In this document: positions 7,983 through 17,100 of the stretch, in pieces | How positions within the stretch are numbered: position 1 is the first letter of the stretch | How the letters are laid out: the number at the start of each line of letters is the position of its first letter | From: Elusimicrobiales bacterium | GTDB taxonomy: Bacteria; Elusimicrobiota; Elusimicrobia; Elusimicrobiales; UBA9959 | Assembly: GCA_028713125.1 (NCBI GenBank) | Contig: JAQTOU010000001.1 | Location: forward strand, 204,273-268,272 | Direction of reading: 5' to 3' | DNA length: 64,000 bases | The notes under the pieces: generated by a model | Seen by the model: only the letters and a program-made list of their open reading frames with translations | Database searches by the model: none | What the model was told of the DNA's origin: nothing | Translations under genes and position numbers: made by a program

Positions 7983-8330
7983 ATAAAAGACCGCGAGATG
8001 CCCAGTCGGGGCCTACCACAGGGGCAGGAACGAAAAACACGTTCGGCCACACCGTGGCCTCACTCGGTATTCGCCCGCCGGGCTATGCAACCGGCGGGCT
8101 CAACGACGGTTTTTCTTATCCTGCCCCTGTGGTCTCCCCTCCGCTCACTTTCTCAGCAAGTTCGTTTTCCGTTAAGCCGTGCAACTCGGGCGGAGACCGT
8201 GCCGACCGGGTTAGCAAAAGCCTGTCGGAGGACGAGGCTTGCGTAAGCGCCGAGTCCGAGACCGGCAGGCGCGCGCACGGTGTGCGCGACGCCGGTTTTG
8301 CGTTCCGGTCGGCACGGTAGGCCGCCCCAG
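7983..8330 (+). repeat. Four-way-junction intergenic element, copy 1
   Basis: This 348-bp element of unknown family opens with a 19-base box (7983-8001) also present in copy 2. Five strand segments then fit a closed four-way junction with no unpaired base between helices. P1 is 8010-8017 with 8316-8323. P2 is 8018-8029 with 8119-8130. P3 is 8131-8137 with 8192-8198. P4 is 8199-8209 with 8305-8315. The P2 arm carries an inverted class I module with hairpins capped by ATGC and ACC. The P4 arm carries a class II module with a CACGGTGTG-capped hairpin. Reading frames crossing it look spurious. It could be a structured RNA made from the queA-tgt transcript or a mobile palindromic DNA repeat. A TTTTT run follows at 8331. 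Confidence 0.85.
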
Positions 8331-8363
8331 TTTTTAGAAATTATTCAGTTACTAAGGATCAAA

Positions 8364-9515
8364 ATGCCTCATTTCAAGGTTTTACATAATGACAAAGAAA
8401 CCGCGGCGCGGGCGGCGGTGGTGAAGACTAACCGGGGGCTGATACATACCCCGGTGTTCATGCCGGTGGCCACGCAGGGCTCGGTGAAGGCCGTCTCGCA
8501 GCGGGACCTGGCCGAGATGGAGACCGAATGCCTGCTCTCCAATACCTACCACCTTTATCTCCGCCCCGGCCTGGGCACCATGGAGAAATACGGCGGGCTC
8601 AACAACTTCATGAACCACCCCGGCCCCGTCCTTACCGACTCCGGCGGCTACCAGGTCTACAGCCTCAGCAAGCTGCGCAAGATCACCGACAACGGCGTCC
8701 ACTTCTCCTCCCATATCGACGGCAGCCCCCATTTCTTCACCCCGGAGAAAGTCATAGACTACCAGTCCTCCATAAACTCTTCCATCTGGACCTGCCTGGA
8801 CGTCTGCGTGAAGAACCCGGCCTCCCGCGAAGACGCGATAGATGCCCTGAAGAAGACGCAGCATTGGGCCGAGCGGTCCAAGGCGCATTTCATCGAGAAG
8901 ACGAAGGATATAGAACCGGCTAAACGCCCGCTGCTCTTCGGAATCATACAGGGCTCCATCTATACCGACCTCCGGGCCGACGCCGCCAAGCATATGGCGG
9001 ACCTCAACCCCGACGGCTTCGCCCTGGGCGGTCTCTGCGTAGGAGAGAGCAAGGCCCAGATGATGGACTCGCTCGGGGCCATCATGGAGAACCTGCCGAA
9101 GAACAAGCCGGTGTACTTCATGGGGCTCGGCTCCCCCCTCGACATCTGGAACTCGGTCGAGCTTGGCGTGGACATGTTCGACTGCGTCCTGCCCACCAGG
9201 AACGCCCGCAACGGCCAGGCCCTCACCTCGCGCGGCCGGTTCTACGTCAAGAACGCGGCATACAAGAACGACGACACCCCCCTCGACCCGGACTGCGACT
9301 GCCACTGCTGCCGCAATTACTCGCGCGGCTACCTGTCCCACCTCTTCAAGGCCAGCGAGCTGCTGGTAAACCAGCTGATCTCCATCCATAACCTGCGCTT
9401 CCTTATAAAGCAGACCAAGATAATGCGGCTGGCGGCCGCCGCCGGCACGTTCAAGCAGGCCAAGAAAGACTTCCAGAACGCGTATAGCGAGGAATGTGTG
9501 AAGAAAGACAAGTAG
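8364..9515 (+). CDS. tgt: Queuine tRNA-ribosyltransferase (tRNA-guanine transglycosylase)
   Basis: Tgt swaps guanine-34 for preQ1 in tRNAs with GUN anticodons, the step before QueA. The 383-aa product has the substrate-binding DSGGYQVYSL segment, the nucleophile loop FDCVLPTRNARNG, and a zinc site CDCHCC followed by a downstream His. The ATG at 8364, preceded by AAGGATC, gives the normal N-terminus; the longer open frame extends back into the structured repeat and is rejected. It starts 33 bases after the repeat ends. Confidence 0.96.
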   Translation: MPHFKVLHNDKETAARAAVVKTNRGLIHTPVFMPVATQGSVKAVSQRDLAEMETECLLSNTYHLYLRPGLGTMEKYGGLNNFMNHPGPVLTDSGGYQVYSLSKLRKITDNGVHFSSHIDGSPHFFTPEKVIDYQSSINSSIWTCLDVCVKNPASREDAIDALKKTQHWAERSKAHFIEKTKDIEPAKRPLLFGIIQGSIYTDLRADAAKHMADLNPDGFALGGLCVGESKAQMMDSLGAIMENLPKNKPVYFMGLGSPLDIWNSVELGVDMFDCVLPTRNARNGQALTSRGRFYVKNAAYKNDDTPLDPDCDCHCCRNYSRGYLSHLFKASELLVNQLISIHNLRFLIKQTKIMRLAAAAGTFKQAKKDFQNAYSEECVKKDK

Positions 9516-9520
9516 GATTA

Positions 9521-9531
9521 TTTGCTATAAT
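9521..9531 (+). promoter_or_regulatory. Extended -10 promoter of yajC-secD-secF
   Basis: TTTGCTATAAT contains an extended -10 (TGC-TATAAT, TATAAT at 9526-9531). It lies 31 bases before the yajC ATG, with a GGAGG ribosome binding site at 9554-9558. No clear -35 is seen, which fits an extended -10 promoter. Confidence 0.65.
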
Positions 9532-9562
9532 AATTTTTTAATAAGTATACGACGGAGGAATA

Positions 9563-9847
9563 ATGAACCCGAACCCAGCCTTCATGCAGCTCGTCCCTTT
9601 TGTGGCCGTAGCCATAATATTTTATTTCCTGCTTATCCGCCCCCAGCAGAAGCAGCTGAAGGAAACGAACCTGATGCTCGCTGCCCTCAAGCCCGGAGAT
9701 AAAGTCGTCACCCGCGGCGGCATGATAGGCGTTATCGCTTCCGTTAAGGAAGACGAGGTGGAAGTCAAGATCGCCGAAGGCGTAAAAGCGGTCTTCACCC
9801 GCAGCGCGGTGGGCGCGGTTCTGAACCAGTCCAAGCAACTTAAATAA
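9563..9847 (+). CDS. yajC: Preprotein translocase accessory subunit YajC
   Basis: This 94-aa protein has one N-terminal membrane segment (about residues 8-24, ending in LLIRPQQKQ) and the typical cytoplasmic YajC fold region with LKPGDKVVTRGGMIGVI. YajC associates with SecD and SecF at the SecYEG translocon. It has a strong GGAGG ribosome binding site and is followed 12 bases later by secD, as in many bacteria. Confidence 0.96.
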   Translation: MNPNPAFMQLVPFVAVAIIFYFLLIRPQQKQLKETNLMLAALKPGDKVVTRGGMIGVIASVKEDEVEVKIAEGVKAVFTRSAVGAVLNQSKQLK

Positions 9848-9859
9848 GGAGCATCGGAA

Positions 9860-11296
9860 ATGAATAAATTACACTGGAAGATAGGCACCATTTTGGGCCT
9901 CCTTATCCTTTCCTTCTGGCTGCTGTACCCCAGCGTGGAATGGTATACCAAGACCAACGACGACCGGGCCAAGACCGAGGCCATGCGCATGCGCCCCAAG
10001 CGCATCCTCAACCTGGGCCTGGACCTGCGCGGCGGAACGCACATGCTGCTGGAGCTTGACGTAGAGAAGCTCGACAAGAAAGAAAAAGTTTACGACGCCA
10101 TGACCCGCGCCATAGAGATCATCCGCAACAGGATCGACCAGTACGGCGTCGGAGAAACCCCCATCTCCCGCCAAGGCGACCGCTGGATCTCCGTGGACCT
10201 CCCCGGCATCTCCAACACCGAAGAGGCCGAGAACCTCATCGGCAAGACCGCCCTGCTCGAGTTCCGCCTGGTCAACACCTCCAACGAGGCGCAGGCCGTG
10301 CTGTCCAAGATAGACGGCATGGACAATCCGCCCTTCGACAAGGCCGGCGCCCTGGCCCCCGAGATCGCCAAGATGATGCCCAAGAGCACCATCCTGTGCA
10401 AGGCGGCCGCAGGCTCCGAAGGCGACACCAGGGCCCGCTATTACGTCCTGGAAGCCACAGTTCCAGTGACAGGGGCTTACCTTGAGAACGCCCGCGTTTC
10501 CACCGACCAGCAGTTCGGCACGCCCAGCATCAGCTTCACCTTCAATAAGGAAGGCGGCAGGCTGTTCGAACAGTTCACCGGCGCCAACGTCAACAAGTTC
10601 CTCGCCATCGTCCTTGACGGCGTAGTTCACTCCGCTCCCGTCATCAAGAGCCGCATAGGCGGCGGTTCCGGCGTGATCGAAGGCTCCTTCACCATGGAGG
10701 AGGCCCGCAACCTGGCTATCATACTGCGCGCCGGCGCGCTGCCCGCTCCCGTCAACATAATAGAGAAGCGGGTTGTAGGCCCCGGCCTCGGCGAGGATTC
10801 CATAAAGAAAGGCCTCGGCGCCTCGCTGGCCGGCTTCATCATCGTTGTCGTGTTCATGATGATCTACTACAAGGGCGGCGGGTTTATCGCCGACGTTGCG
10901 CTCGGGCTCAACTTCGTCCTTCTTATGGCGGCCATGAGCTATTTCTCGGCGACCCTTACTCTCCCCGGCATAGCCGGCATGATCCTGGCGATGGCCATGG
11001 CCATCGACGCGAACGTCCTGATACTCGAGCGCATGCGCGAAGAGCTCCACCTCTCCAAGCCTGTGGCCATGGTCATCCCCACCGGCTACGATAAGGCTTG
11101 GAGCGCCATACTGGATTCGAACGTCACCACCTGGATAGCGGCCATATTCCTCTTCCAGTTCGGCTCGGGCCCGGTTAAAGGCTTCGCCGTCACTCTGACC
11201 ATAGGTCTTCTGATAGGTATGTTCACCTCTGTATTCGTGACCAGGGCCATCTACGAGTTCTGGCTCACCTCAAATCCCAAGGAGCTCAGCATATGA
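9860..11296 (+). CDS. secD: Protein translocase subunit SecD
   Basis: SecD, with SecF, uses the proton-motive force to finish protein export on the periplasmic side. The 478-aa product has an N-terminal membrane helix, the periplasmic P1 domain beginning with LDLRGGTHMLLE, and five C-terminal helices containing the conserved AMAMAIDANVLILERMREE motif. Length is at the short end of the family. The stop overlaps the secF start (ATGA), so the two are translationally coupled. Confidence 0.96.
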   Translation: MNKLHWKIGTILGLLILSFWLLYPSVEWYTKTNDDRAKTEAMRMRPKRILNLGLDLRGGTHMLLELDVEKLDKKEKVYDAMTRAIEIIRNRIDQYGVGETPISRQGDRWISVDLPGISNTEEAENLIGKTALLEFRLVNTSNEAQAVLSKIDGMDNPPFDKAGALAPEIAKMMPKSTILCKAAAGSEGDTRARYYVLEATVPVTGAYLENARVSTDQQFGTPSISFTFNKEGGRLFEQFTGANVNKFLAIVLDGVVHSAPVIKSRIGGGSGVIEGSFTMEEARNLAIILRAGALPAPVNIIEKRVVGPGLGEDSIKKGLGASLAGFIIVVVFMMIYYKGGGFIADVALGLNFVLLMAAMSYFSATLTLPGIAGMILAMAMAIDANVLILERMREELHLSKPVAMVIPTGYDKAWSAILDSNVTTWIAAIFLFQFGSGPVKGFAVTLTIGLLIGMFTSVFVTRAIYEFWLTSNPKELSI

Positions 11297-12180
11297 TCAC
11301 ACTGCTTCCAAAGACCAACATCGACTTCGTGAAGAAGCGATTTATATTCTTCACTATCTCCGGAATTGTATCCCTTATCGGCATCATTTCCCTCGCCACG
11401 AAAGGACTCGACCTCGGGCTGGACTTCACCGGCGGCACGCTGGTGCAGGTCAAGTTCGAGAAGCCGATAGAGATCTCCGCTATCAGGAAGGCTCTCGAGG
11501 CCTCCGGGATGGAGGCCGGGATCCAGACCTTCACCGGGGAGAATTCCTACGCCCTGAAGATCAAAGGCGCGCAGCAGAACGTGAACGAGATCGCCGACAA
11601 GATGGGCGCGGCGCTCAAGGCGATCCCCGGCAATTCCTTCACCGAAGAGAAGCGGGACTTCGTCGGACCTGTCGTCGGGCGCGACCTGAGCAAGAAAGCC
11701 ATCTTCGCTATCCTGCTCTCCATGTTCGGGATCATTATCTACATCGCGTTCCGCTTCTCCAACCCTGTCTGGGGCGCGGCCGGCGTCGTAGGCATCCTGC
11801 ATGACGTCTTCGTCACCCTGACCGCGATGTCCCTGGCCAACCGCGAGGTGGACCTGGTGGTGGTGGCGGCCTTCCTCACGATAGCCGGTTACTCCATCAA
11901 CGACACCATCGTTATCTTCGACCGCATGCGCGAGAATATGAGGAACTTCCCCAAGATGCCTATGGGTCAGCTCATAAACATGAGCATCAACGAGTGCCTC
12001 TCCAGGACCATTATCACCACGTTCACGGTCTTCATCACCGTGCTGATACTGTACCTCTTCGGCGGGACCGGGATTAACAATTTCGCTTTCGCCATGCTCA
12101 TCGGGACGATCACCGGCGTGTACTCGACCATCTTCATCTGCTCGCCAATCGTCTACCAGTGGGAGCACCGCCCGAAGTAG
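11293..12180 (+). CDS. secF: Protein translocase subunit SecF
   Basis: The 295-aa product has the first membrane helix, the LGLDFTGGTLVQVKF segment, and the conserved transmembrane motif AGYSINDTIVIFDRMREN. It is the SecD partner in the export complex of the inner membrane. The length is typical. It overlaps secD by 4 bases and is followed 20 bases later by an unknown gene on the same strand. Confidence 0.96.
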   Translation: MITLLPKTNIDFVKKRFIFFTISGIVSLIGIISLATKGLDLGLDFTGGTLVQVKFEKPIEISAIRKALEASGMEAGIQTFTGENSYALKIKGAQQNVNEIADKMGAALKAIPGNSFTEEKRDFVGPVVGRDLSKKAIFAILLSMFGIIIYIAFRFSNPVWGAAGVVGILHDVFVTLTAMSLANREVDLVVVAAFLTIAGYSINDTIVIFDRMRENMRNFPKMPMGQLINMSINECLSRTIITTFTVFITVLILYLFGGTGINNFAFAMLIGTITGVYSTIFICSPIVYQWEHRPK

Positions 12181-12200
12181 CAGGCCGATACGGAGCTGAA

Positions 12201-12824
12201 GTGAGAAAGATAAAAAGATTCAGGATCCCGGTATACTCCTATGAGGTGCTGGTCAAGGCCCGGAAGCATAAGCTGGACCTTGCCGCGGCCGGCCTGCCGG
12301 ACGAGCAGGCCGTGCGCGAGCACGCCTCGACCCTGGCCGCCGCCCTGGAGCCTGCCGTGGTCTTCGAATACCTTCCGCCCGAAGACGAGGCCGCTGCAAG
12401 GATAAGCGGTTCCCCCCGCCAGCCGCTCACGGCCGCGATACTCACCCTCGGCAAAAGCTTCGAAGAGAAGCTGGCTAACCCTGTCGACGAGACCTACAAG
12501 CGCCTTGGGCGCATAGCGGCGCAGGTTTTCATGAAGACGGCGGTAAGCATCACCGCCGAGCTTGCCGTGAGGGAAGCCGACCCGGAAGGTTTCGAGCTGG
12601 GCTCCGCCATCTATATCGCTTCCTGCCCCGAGCCGGAGCTCCCTCAACAGGAGGCCACCTCCGTCCCACTTTACGAGAACGAGCTTATCAAGGGCCTGTG
12701 CGAGCGCCTGGAGGCCTCGAAGATAGGCGTCACTTTCGACGGGGTTTTCTCGCCCAAATATTCAGCCGTCTTCGCCCTGCCCTGGCTCTCCAAGAAAAAG
12801 AAAAAGGCCGCGGCGAAGAAATAG
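12201..12824 (+). CDS. Unknown protein, possibly related to the MetH reactivation domain
   Basis: This 207-aa protein is not securely recognised. I start it at GTG 12201 (GGAG upstream); a longer frame opens inside secF and is unlikely. Two stretches recall stand-alone relatives of the cobalamin-dependent methionine synthase activation domain: an AAILTLGKSFEEKLA segment mid-protein and IGVTFDGVFSPKYSAVFAL near the end. That resemblance is weak and the RxxxG-type SAM-binding motif is not clear. The C-terminus is a Lys/Ala tail. It sits between secF and waaA, which does not suggest a function. Confidence 0.6.
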   Translation: MRKIKRFRIPVYSYEVLVKARKHKLDLAAAGLPDEQAVREHASTLAAALEPAVVFEYLPPEDEAAARISGSPRQPLTAAILTLGKSFEEKLANPVDETYKRLGRIAAQVFMKTAVSITAELAVREADPEGFELGSAIYIASCPEPELPQQEATSVPLYENELIKGLCERLEASKIGVTFDGVFSPKYSAVFALPWLSKKKKKAAAKK

Positions 12825-12890
12825 GGGTTAAGCACGGGGCCTGATTCCCGCGCACCGCCCCCCGCAGTTCGCCTCCCGATCCTTTACAGC

Positions 12891-14171
12891 ATGGGACATT
12901 TACTATTATTCGTTTACAGCGCGCTCGCGCCGGTCATCGCCGGGCTCTACGCCGTATTTTTCTTTTTCTCGCCGCGCAGGTCGCTGATGAAAGCCCTGGG
13001 CGGGGAGCTCGGAGAGCGCCTCGCTTCTAACCCGCCATCTTTTCCCGCCAGGCCGGTCTGGATCCACGCGGCCTCGATGGGCGAGGTCAAAGCCGTCGCG
13101 AAGCTGGCCCCGGAGCTGGCCGCCCTGCTCAAAGCCCCGCTCCTGATGACCTCCTCCACCGCCGCCGGGCGCGCCGAAGCCGCCCGCCTTGGCGCCGAAG
13201 CGCGCCTCGCCCCCCTTGATTTTTACCCGCTCGCCGCCGCCTTCATAAAACGCGCCACCCCCCTGATGCTCGTCCTGGTCGAGACCGAGATCTGGCCGGC
13301 CACGCTCTACGCCGCCGCAAATGCCGGCATTCCCGTCTTCATGGTGAACGCCAGGCTCTCCCCCCGTACGGCCGCTCTGTACAGAGCGCTCGGGCCGCTC
13401 TCCAGGCTGGCCTTCTCAGGAGTAAAGCAGGTTCTCGCCCAGACCGAGCAGGACGCCGAAAGGTTCCGGCTGCTTCCCGGTCTTAAAGACAAGGTTTCGG
13501 TCACTGGCAATTTAAAGTACGACCTGCTGGGCGCGTCCGCAGCCGGGCAGGATAAAGCCAGGGAGTTCCTTGAGGCCTCGGACTGGGGAACTTCCCCTAT
13601 CTTTACCGCGGGCAGCACCCACCCCCCCGAGGAACCGATAGTGATTTCCGCCTGGCTTGAGGCGAAAAGAAGGATCCCGGCGCTCAAGCTGGTGCTGGTC
13701 CCCCGCCACCCGGAGAAACTTTCCGGGACCGAAGCCGTTTTGAAAAGCCTCGGCGCCCCCTATATGCGCTGGACGGACACCGTGGTCCCGGAGCAGACAG
13801 ACTGCCTGCTGGTGGACGCTATGGGCCTGCTCCAGGCCTTCTACGCTATCTCCACCGTCTGCTTCGTGGGCGGAACCCTTGACGACACCGGCGGGCACAA
13901 CCTTCTTGAGCCGGCCCTCTTCGTAAAACCCGCACTGTTCGGGCCGAACTACAGGAACGCCCGCCATGCCGGCGAAACGCTTATAAACAAGAAAGGCGGC
14001 TTCCTTACGGAAACCGCCCCTCAAATGGCTGAAACCATCAGCCTGCTCTTAACCGATCACGCCGCTCTTAACGACGCCCGCGTCAACTCCGCCAAAGCCC
14101 TCTTCTCCCTGCAGGGCGCTACCCAAAAAACTATCCAGGCGATAGCCCAGATGTTAACTCCGGACAAATAG
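12891..14171 (+). CDS. waaA: 3-deoxy-D-manno-octulosonic acid (Kdo) transferase
   Basis: WaaA transfers Kdo from CMP-Kdo to lipid A precursor at the inner membrane. The 426-aa product has the N-terminal membrane anchor, WIHAASMGEVKA with the family's catalytic Glu, VLVETEIWPATLYAAANAGIP and the ARLSPRTAALYRALG segment. The C-terminal GT-B half contains GGTLDDTGGHNLLEPALF. The length is normal. It lies upstream of the main LPS region and is convergent with the giant fibre-like gene, whose stop is only 14 bases away. Confidence 0.95.
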   Translation: MGHLLLFVYSALAPVIAGLYAVFFFFSPRRSLMKALGGELGERLASNPPSFPARPVWIHAASMGEVKAVAKLAPELAALLKAPLLMTSSTAAGRAEAARLGAEARLAPLDFYPLAAAFIKRATPLMLVLVETEIWPATLYAAANAGIPVFMVNARLSPRTAALYRALGPLSRLAFSGVKQVLAQTEQDAERFRLLPGLKDKVSVTGNLKYDLLGASAAGQDKAREFLEASDWGTSPIFTAGSTHPPEEPIVISAWLEAKRRIPALKLVLVPRHPEKLSGTEAVLKSLGAPYMRWTDTVVPEQTDCLLVDAMGLLQAFYAISTVCFVGGTLDDTGGHNLLEPALFVKPALFGPNYRNARHAGETLINKKGGFLTETAPQMAETISLLLTDHAALNDARVNSAKALFSLQGATQKTIQAIAQMLTPDK

Positions 14172-14185
14172 TCTGCACGTTCTCA

Positions 14186-17100
14186 TCAATAGCAGTTGTG
14201 ATCTGCGCTAAGCGCAGAAACCATTCCATTGGTTACGGTCATAGTCTTACAAGTTCCGGCGCCCTGCGTAGAGGTTATTACCTCGAAAGCCGCCGCAGTG
14301 CCGCCCGAAGTGTAATTGGAATTGATGGTCCCGAAATCCGGGGCCGCGCCAGCGCCGTTTCCACGAAGCACGGTATTAGCCGCCCCGGCCGCTGTGTCCT
14401 GTACAGCGCCGGTCCCGTTGCCGTATAATACCCCGTTGGACGTAAAGGTCGCCACACCGGTTCCGCCTTTGGTAACCAAAACGGTGCCCGTGACATTAGC
14501 CGCGGTTCCGCTTACATTCCCGGTCACATTGCCAGTCACATTGCCGGTCAGGTCGGCGGTTATAGTTCCGGCCGAGAAATTCCCGGAAGCGTCCCTTCTG
14601 ACTATCATATTCCCGGTGTTCGCGCTGACCGCGCCATGCACGCCCCCCGCAACATCGCTGATATGGGTAGTGGCGTTAGTCGCGGTCGCAGCATTACCGG
14701 TAATAGCGGTTTCACAGTTTTCCCCGTTTCCGGAGGCGTCTATACCCCGGGCGAAACTCCCGACCGGACAGTTTGTTCCGTTGGCGGCCAGGGCAGTTGC
14801 TTTCCCTACAGTGACGTTCGCGGGCGTTATGTAGCGCAGGAATTTGTCGGAGCTCCATTCCCCCACCAGGTACTCGGGGTTGGTGGCCACGACGTCGGCG
14901 GTCGTATTGAAATACTGCGCGTAGACATAGCCGGGGAAGGAAGTATGACCGCTGGCGTCAAGCAAAGTGGCGGTTCTGGCCGGCGTCACAAAGTCGTCGG
15001 AATACTGCCTTACATAGATCGGCTCGTCACCGTTATTAGAAGTCGCTATTTCCAGCCAGCCCGCGTTGAATCCGCCTCCGCCCTTGACCCTGATCCCGTC
15101 ATTGCTTCCGACGACGTCCTGGATATAACTCGAGCCGCCGGCGATGGTGCCGCTGAAGCTGTTTGCGGTGATGACATTGGCGGATAAATTTCCGCTGCCG
15201 TCGCGTCTGACAATAGTGTCCGGCAAGTTGGCGCTGGTGGACTGGATCCAGGTAGGCGCCGCGGCGCCGTTAGCCTGCAGAAGATAATTGGCCGTACCGG
15301 CTGCGAGGGTGCTCATCACACCGGCCCCCGAGAAATACGGAACCGCGCCGATGGCCCCCGCGCTCAAATTCGCGCCGGTGCCGCCCTTGGCGGACGGCAG
15401 TATCCCGCTTACTCCGTTAGTAAGCTCGACCTGGTCCCATACCGGGGCGTTACTGACGCCGGTGTTAGCGAGATACCTTGTGGCATTGGTATCCTTGGCC
15501 AGAGCGGCCATAGTGTTCGCGGCGGAGCCGTAGACCAGGTCGCCCTGCGCTAGAGTTGCCAGCCCGGTTCCGCCCTTGGTCACTATCAGGGGGTCGATTA
15601 TCCCGATAGTTAGCGTTCCTACGCCATGCGTGATATCGGTCTCGTTTGCCACGCCGACTATATTCTTATATTCCCAGGCGCCCGCGCCGCCGTTGACTCC
15701 GACGACGTAATTGGCCGTTCCGAGAGAGTTGAGGCCGCCTACGGAGAAAGTCCTGTTGGCGGAAAGATCGCCGCCGCCGGCCAGCGGGGAGGTGGTGGTT
15801 ATAGTTTCCGTGGTCCTTGCTATAGTGCCGGGAAGTTCGGCCGCCACTATCAGGGAAGAAGAGAACCTGGTCCCGTCGCCGCGCAGGTACTGGCCGGACG
15901 GCGCCGCGTTATTGATGCGCAGTCCGGAACCGGTCTCTATATTTATATCTCCCGCGACCTGCAGGCGCTGCAGGGGGGTTTCCGTACCGATGCCCGTCCT
16001 TTTACCGGGGCCGGTGGAAAGGTAAACGTCTCCTCCTACCAGTAGGCCGGAGAGCTTTACCTGGGACGCCGAGCGCTGCAGAAGTTCGCCGTCGAAAACT
16101 ATATTTCCGCCGACTACGAGGTCCTCGACAGAATCGGCGCCATAAGGATTTACCGGCGTCCCGAGCACGAGATCTCCGCCGCGGATATTCAGTTTGGACA
16201 CCGGGTTTACGGTACCTACGCCGATATTGCCGCCGGATTTAAGTACGAGCCCGTCCACGGCGCCCGCGCGAAGTATCACGTCGCCGCCGGAGGCCTGGTC
16301 CGCGTCGGATTGCACTACCGCGTCGCTGTTATTCGAAACGTTGCCGACGGAAAGCGCGCCGAGATTGCCGCTCACCAGGCTGGTTCCGTCCGGGAAGATA
16401 AGACCTTTCCCCGAGCCGGATATGCGGATATTGCCGTCCACGGTCAGGCGCCAGTTAGGGTCCAGGACCGTGGTGCCCATGCCCACGTTCCCCATGGAGG
16501 AACTGACGAAGATCGAGGGAGTCCCGGCATAGCCGGTCGAGATCCAGACCACGCTGTTCTGTATGCGGTGATAGGTCGAGTCGGTCAGGGTCTTTACCTG
16601 GCCGTTAACCACCAGAGCCAAATTGGGCATGAGATTCCCGCTCTGCGTTTCCAGCCGGGCCATTTCAATGGGAGGGTTGGTCCCTGATACGGTCCCCCTA
16701 TAGAAGCCTATCTTGGCTTCTGCGGAGGAGCCGGCTACCAGGTAGACCAGGGAATTGTCGTAGGCGAAGGGCGTCTTATTGTCGCCCACCTGCAGATATT
16801 TAGAACCGGCGAAGTCGAAATCCATCACTCCGGCCCCCAGGCGGTTGGAGACGGCGGCGTCGCTTGAAACCGCGACCTGGCCGAGGAAGGTGTTCCCGCC
16901 GCTGAAGGTCTGCGTCGAAGCTATATAGGCGGGCATCCCGGCCATGGAACCTATTCCGCCGGTGATCAGAAGGTCGCCATAGATCTTGCTGTTGCCGTAA
17001 ATGGTAGTGCTGGTCAGGAAGACTTCTTTGTAATTGCCGAGGGCCCTGAAGTCCCCGGTTACGCTGACATCCCCGGAAAAGGCCCCGGTGGCAGCGATAA

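Noticed and set aside
7970-8320. Small open frame running through the structured repeat, and the tgt frame extended back to 8280
   Set aside because: They cross the repeat's paired arms and have no family match; the tgt start at 8364 has a ribosome binding site and the normal N-terminus.
7983-8330. The element as a plain intrinsic terminator or an integron attC site
   Set aside because: It is much too large and multi-helical for a terminator. It lacks the attC R/L box pattern and no integrase or cassette array is present.
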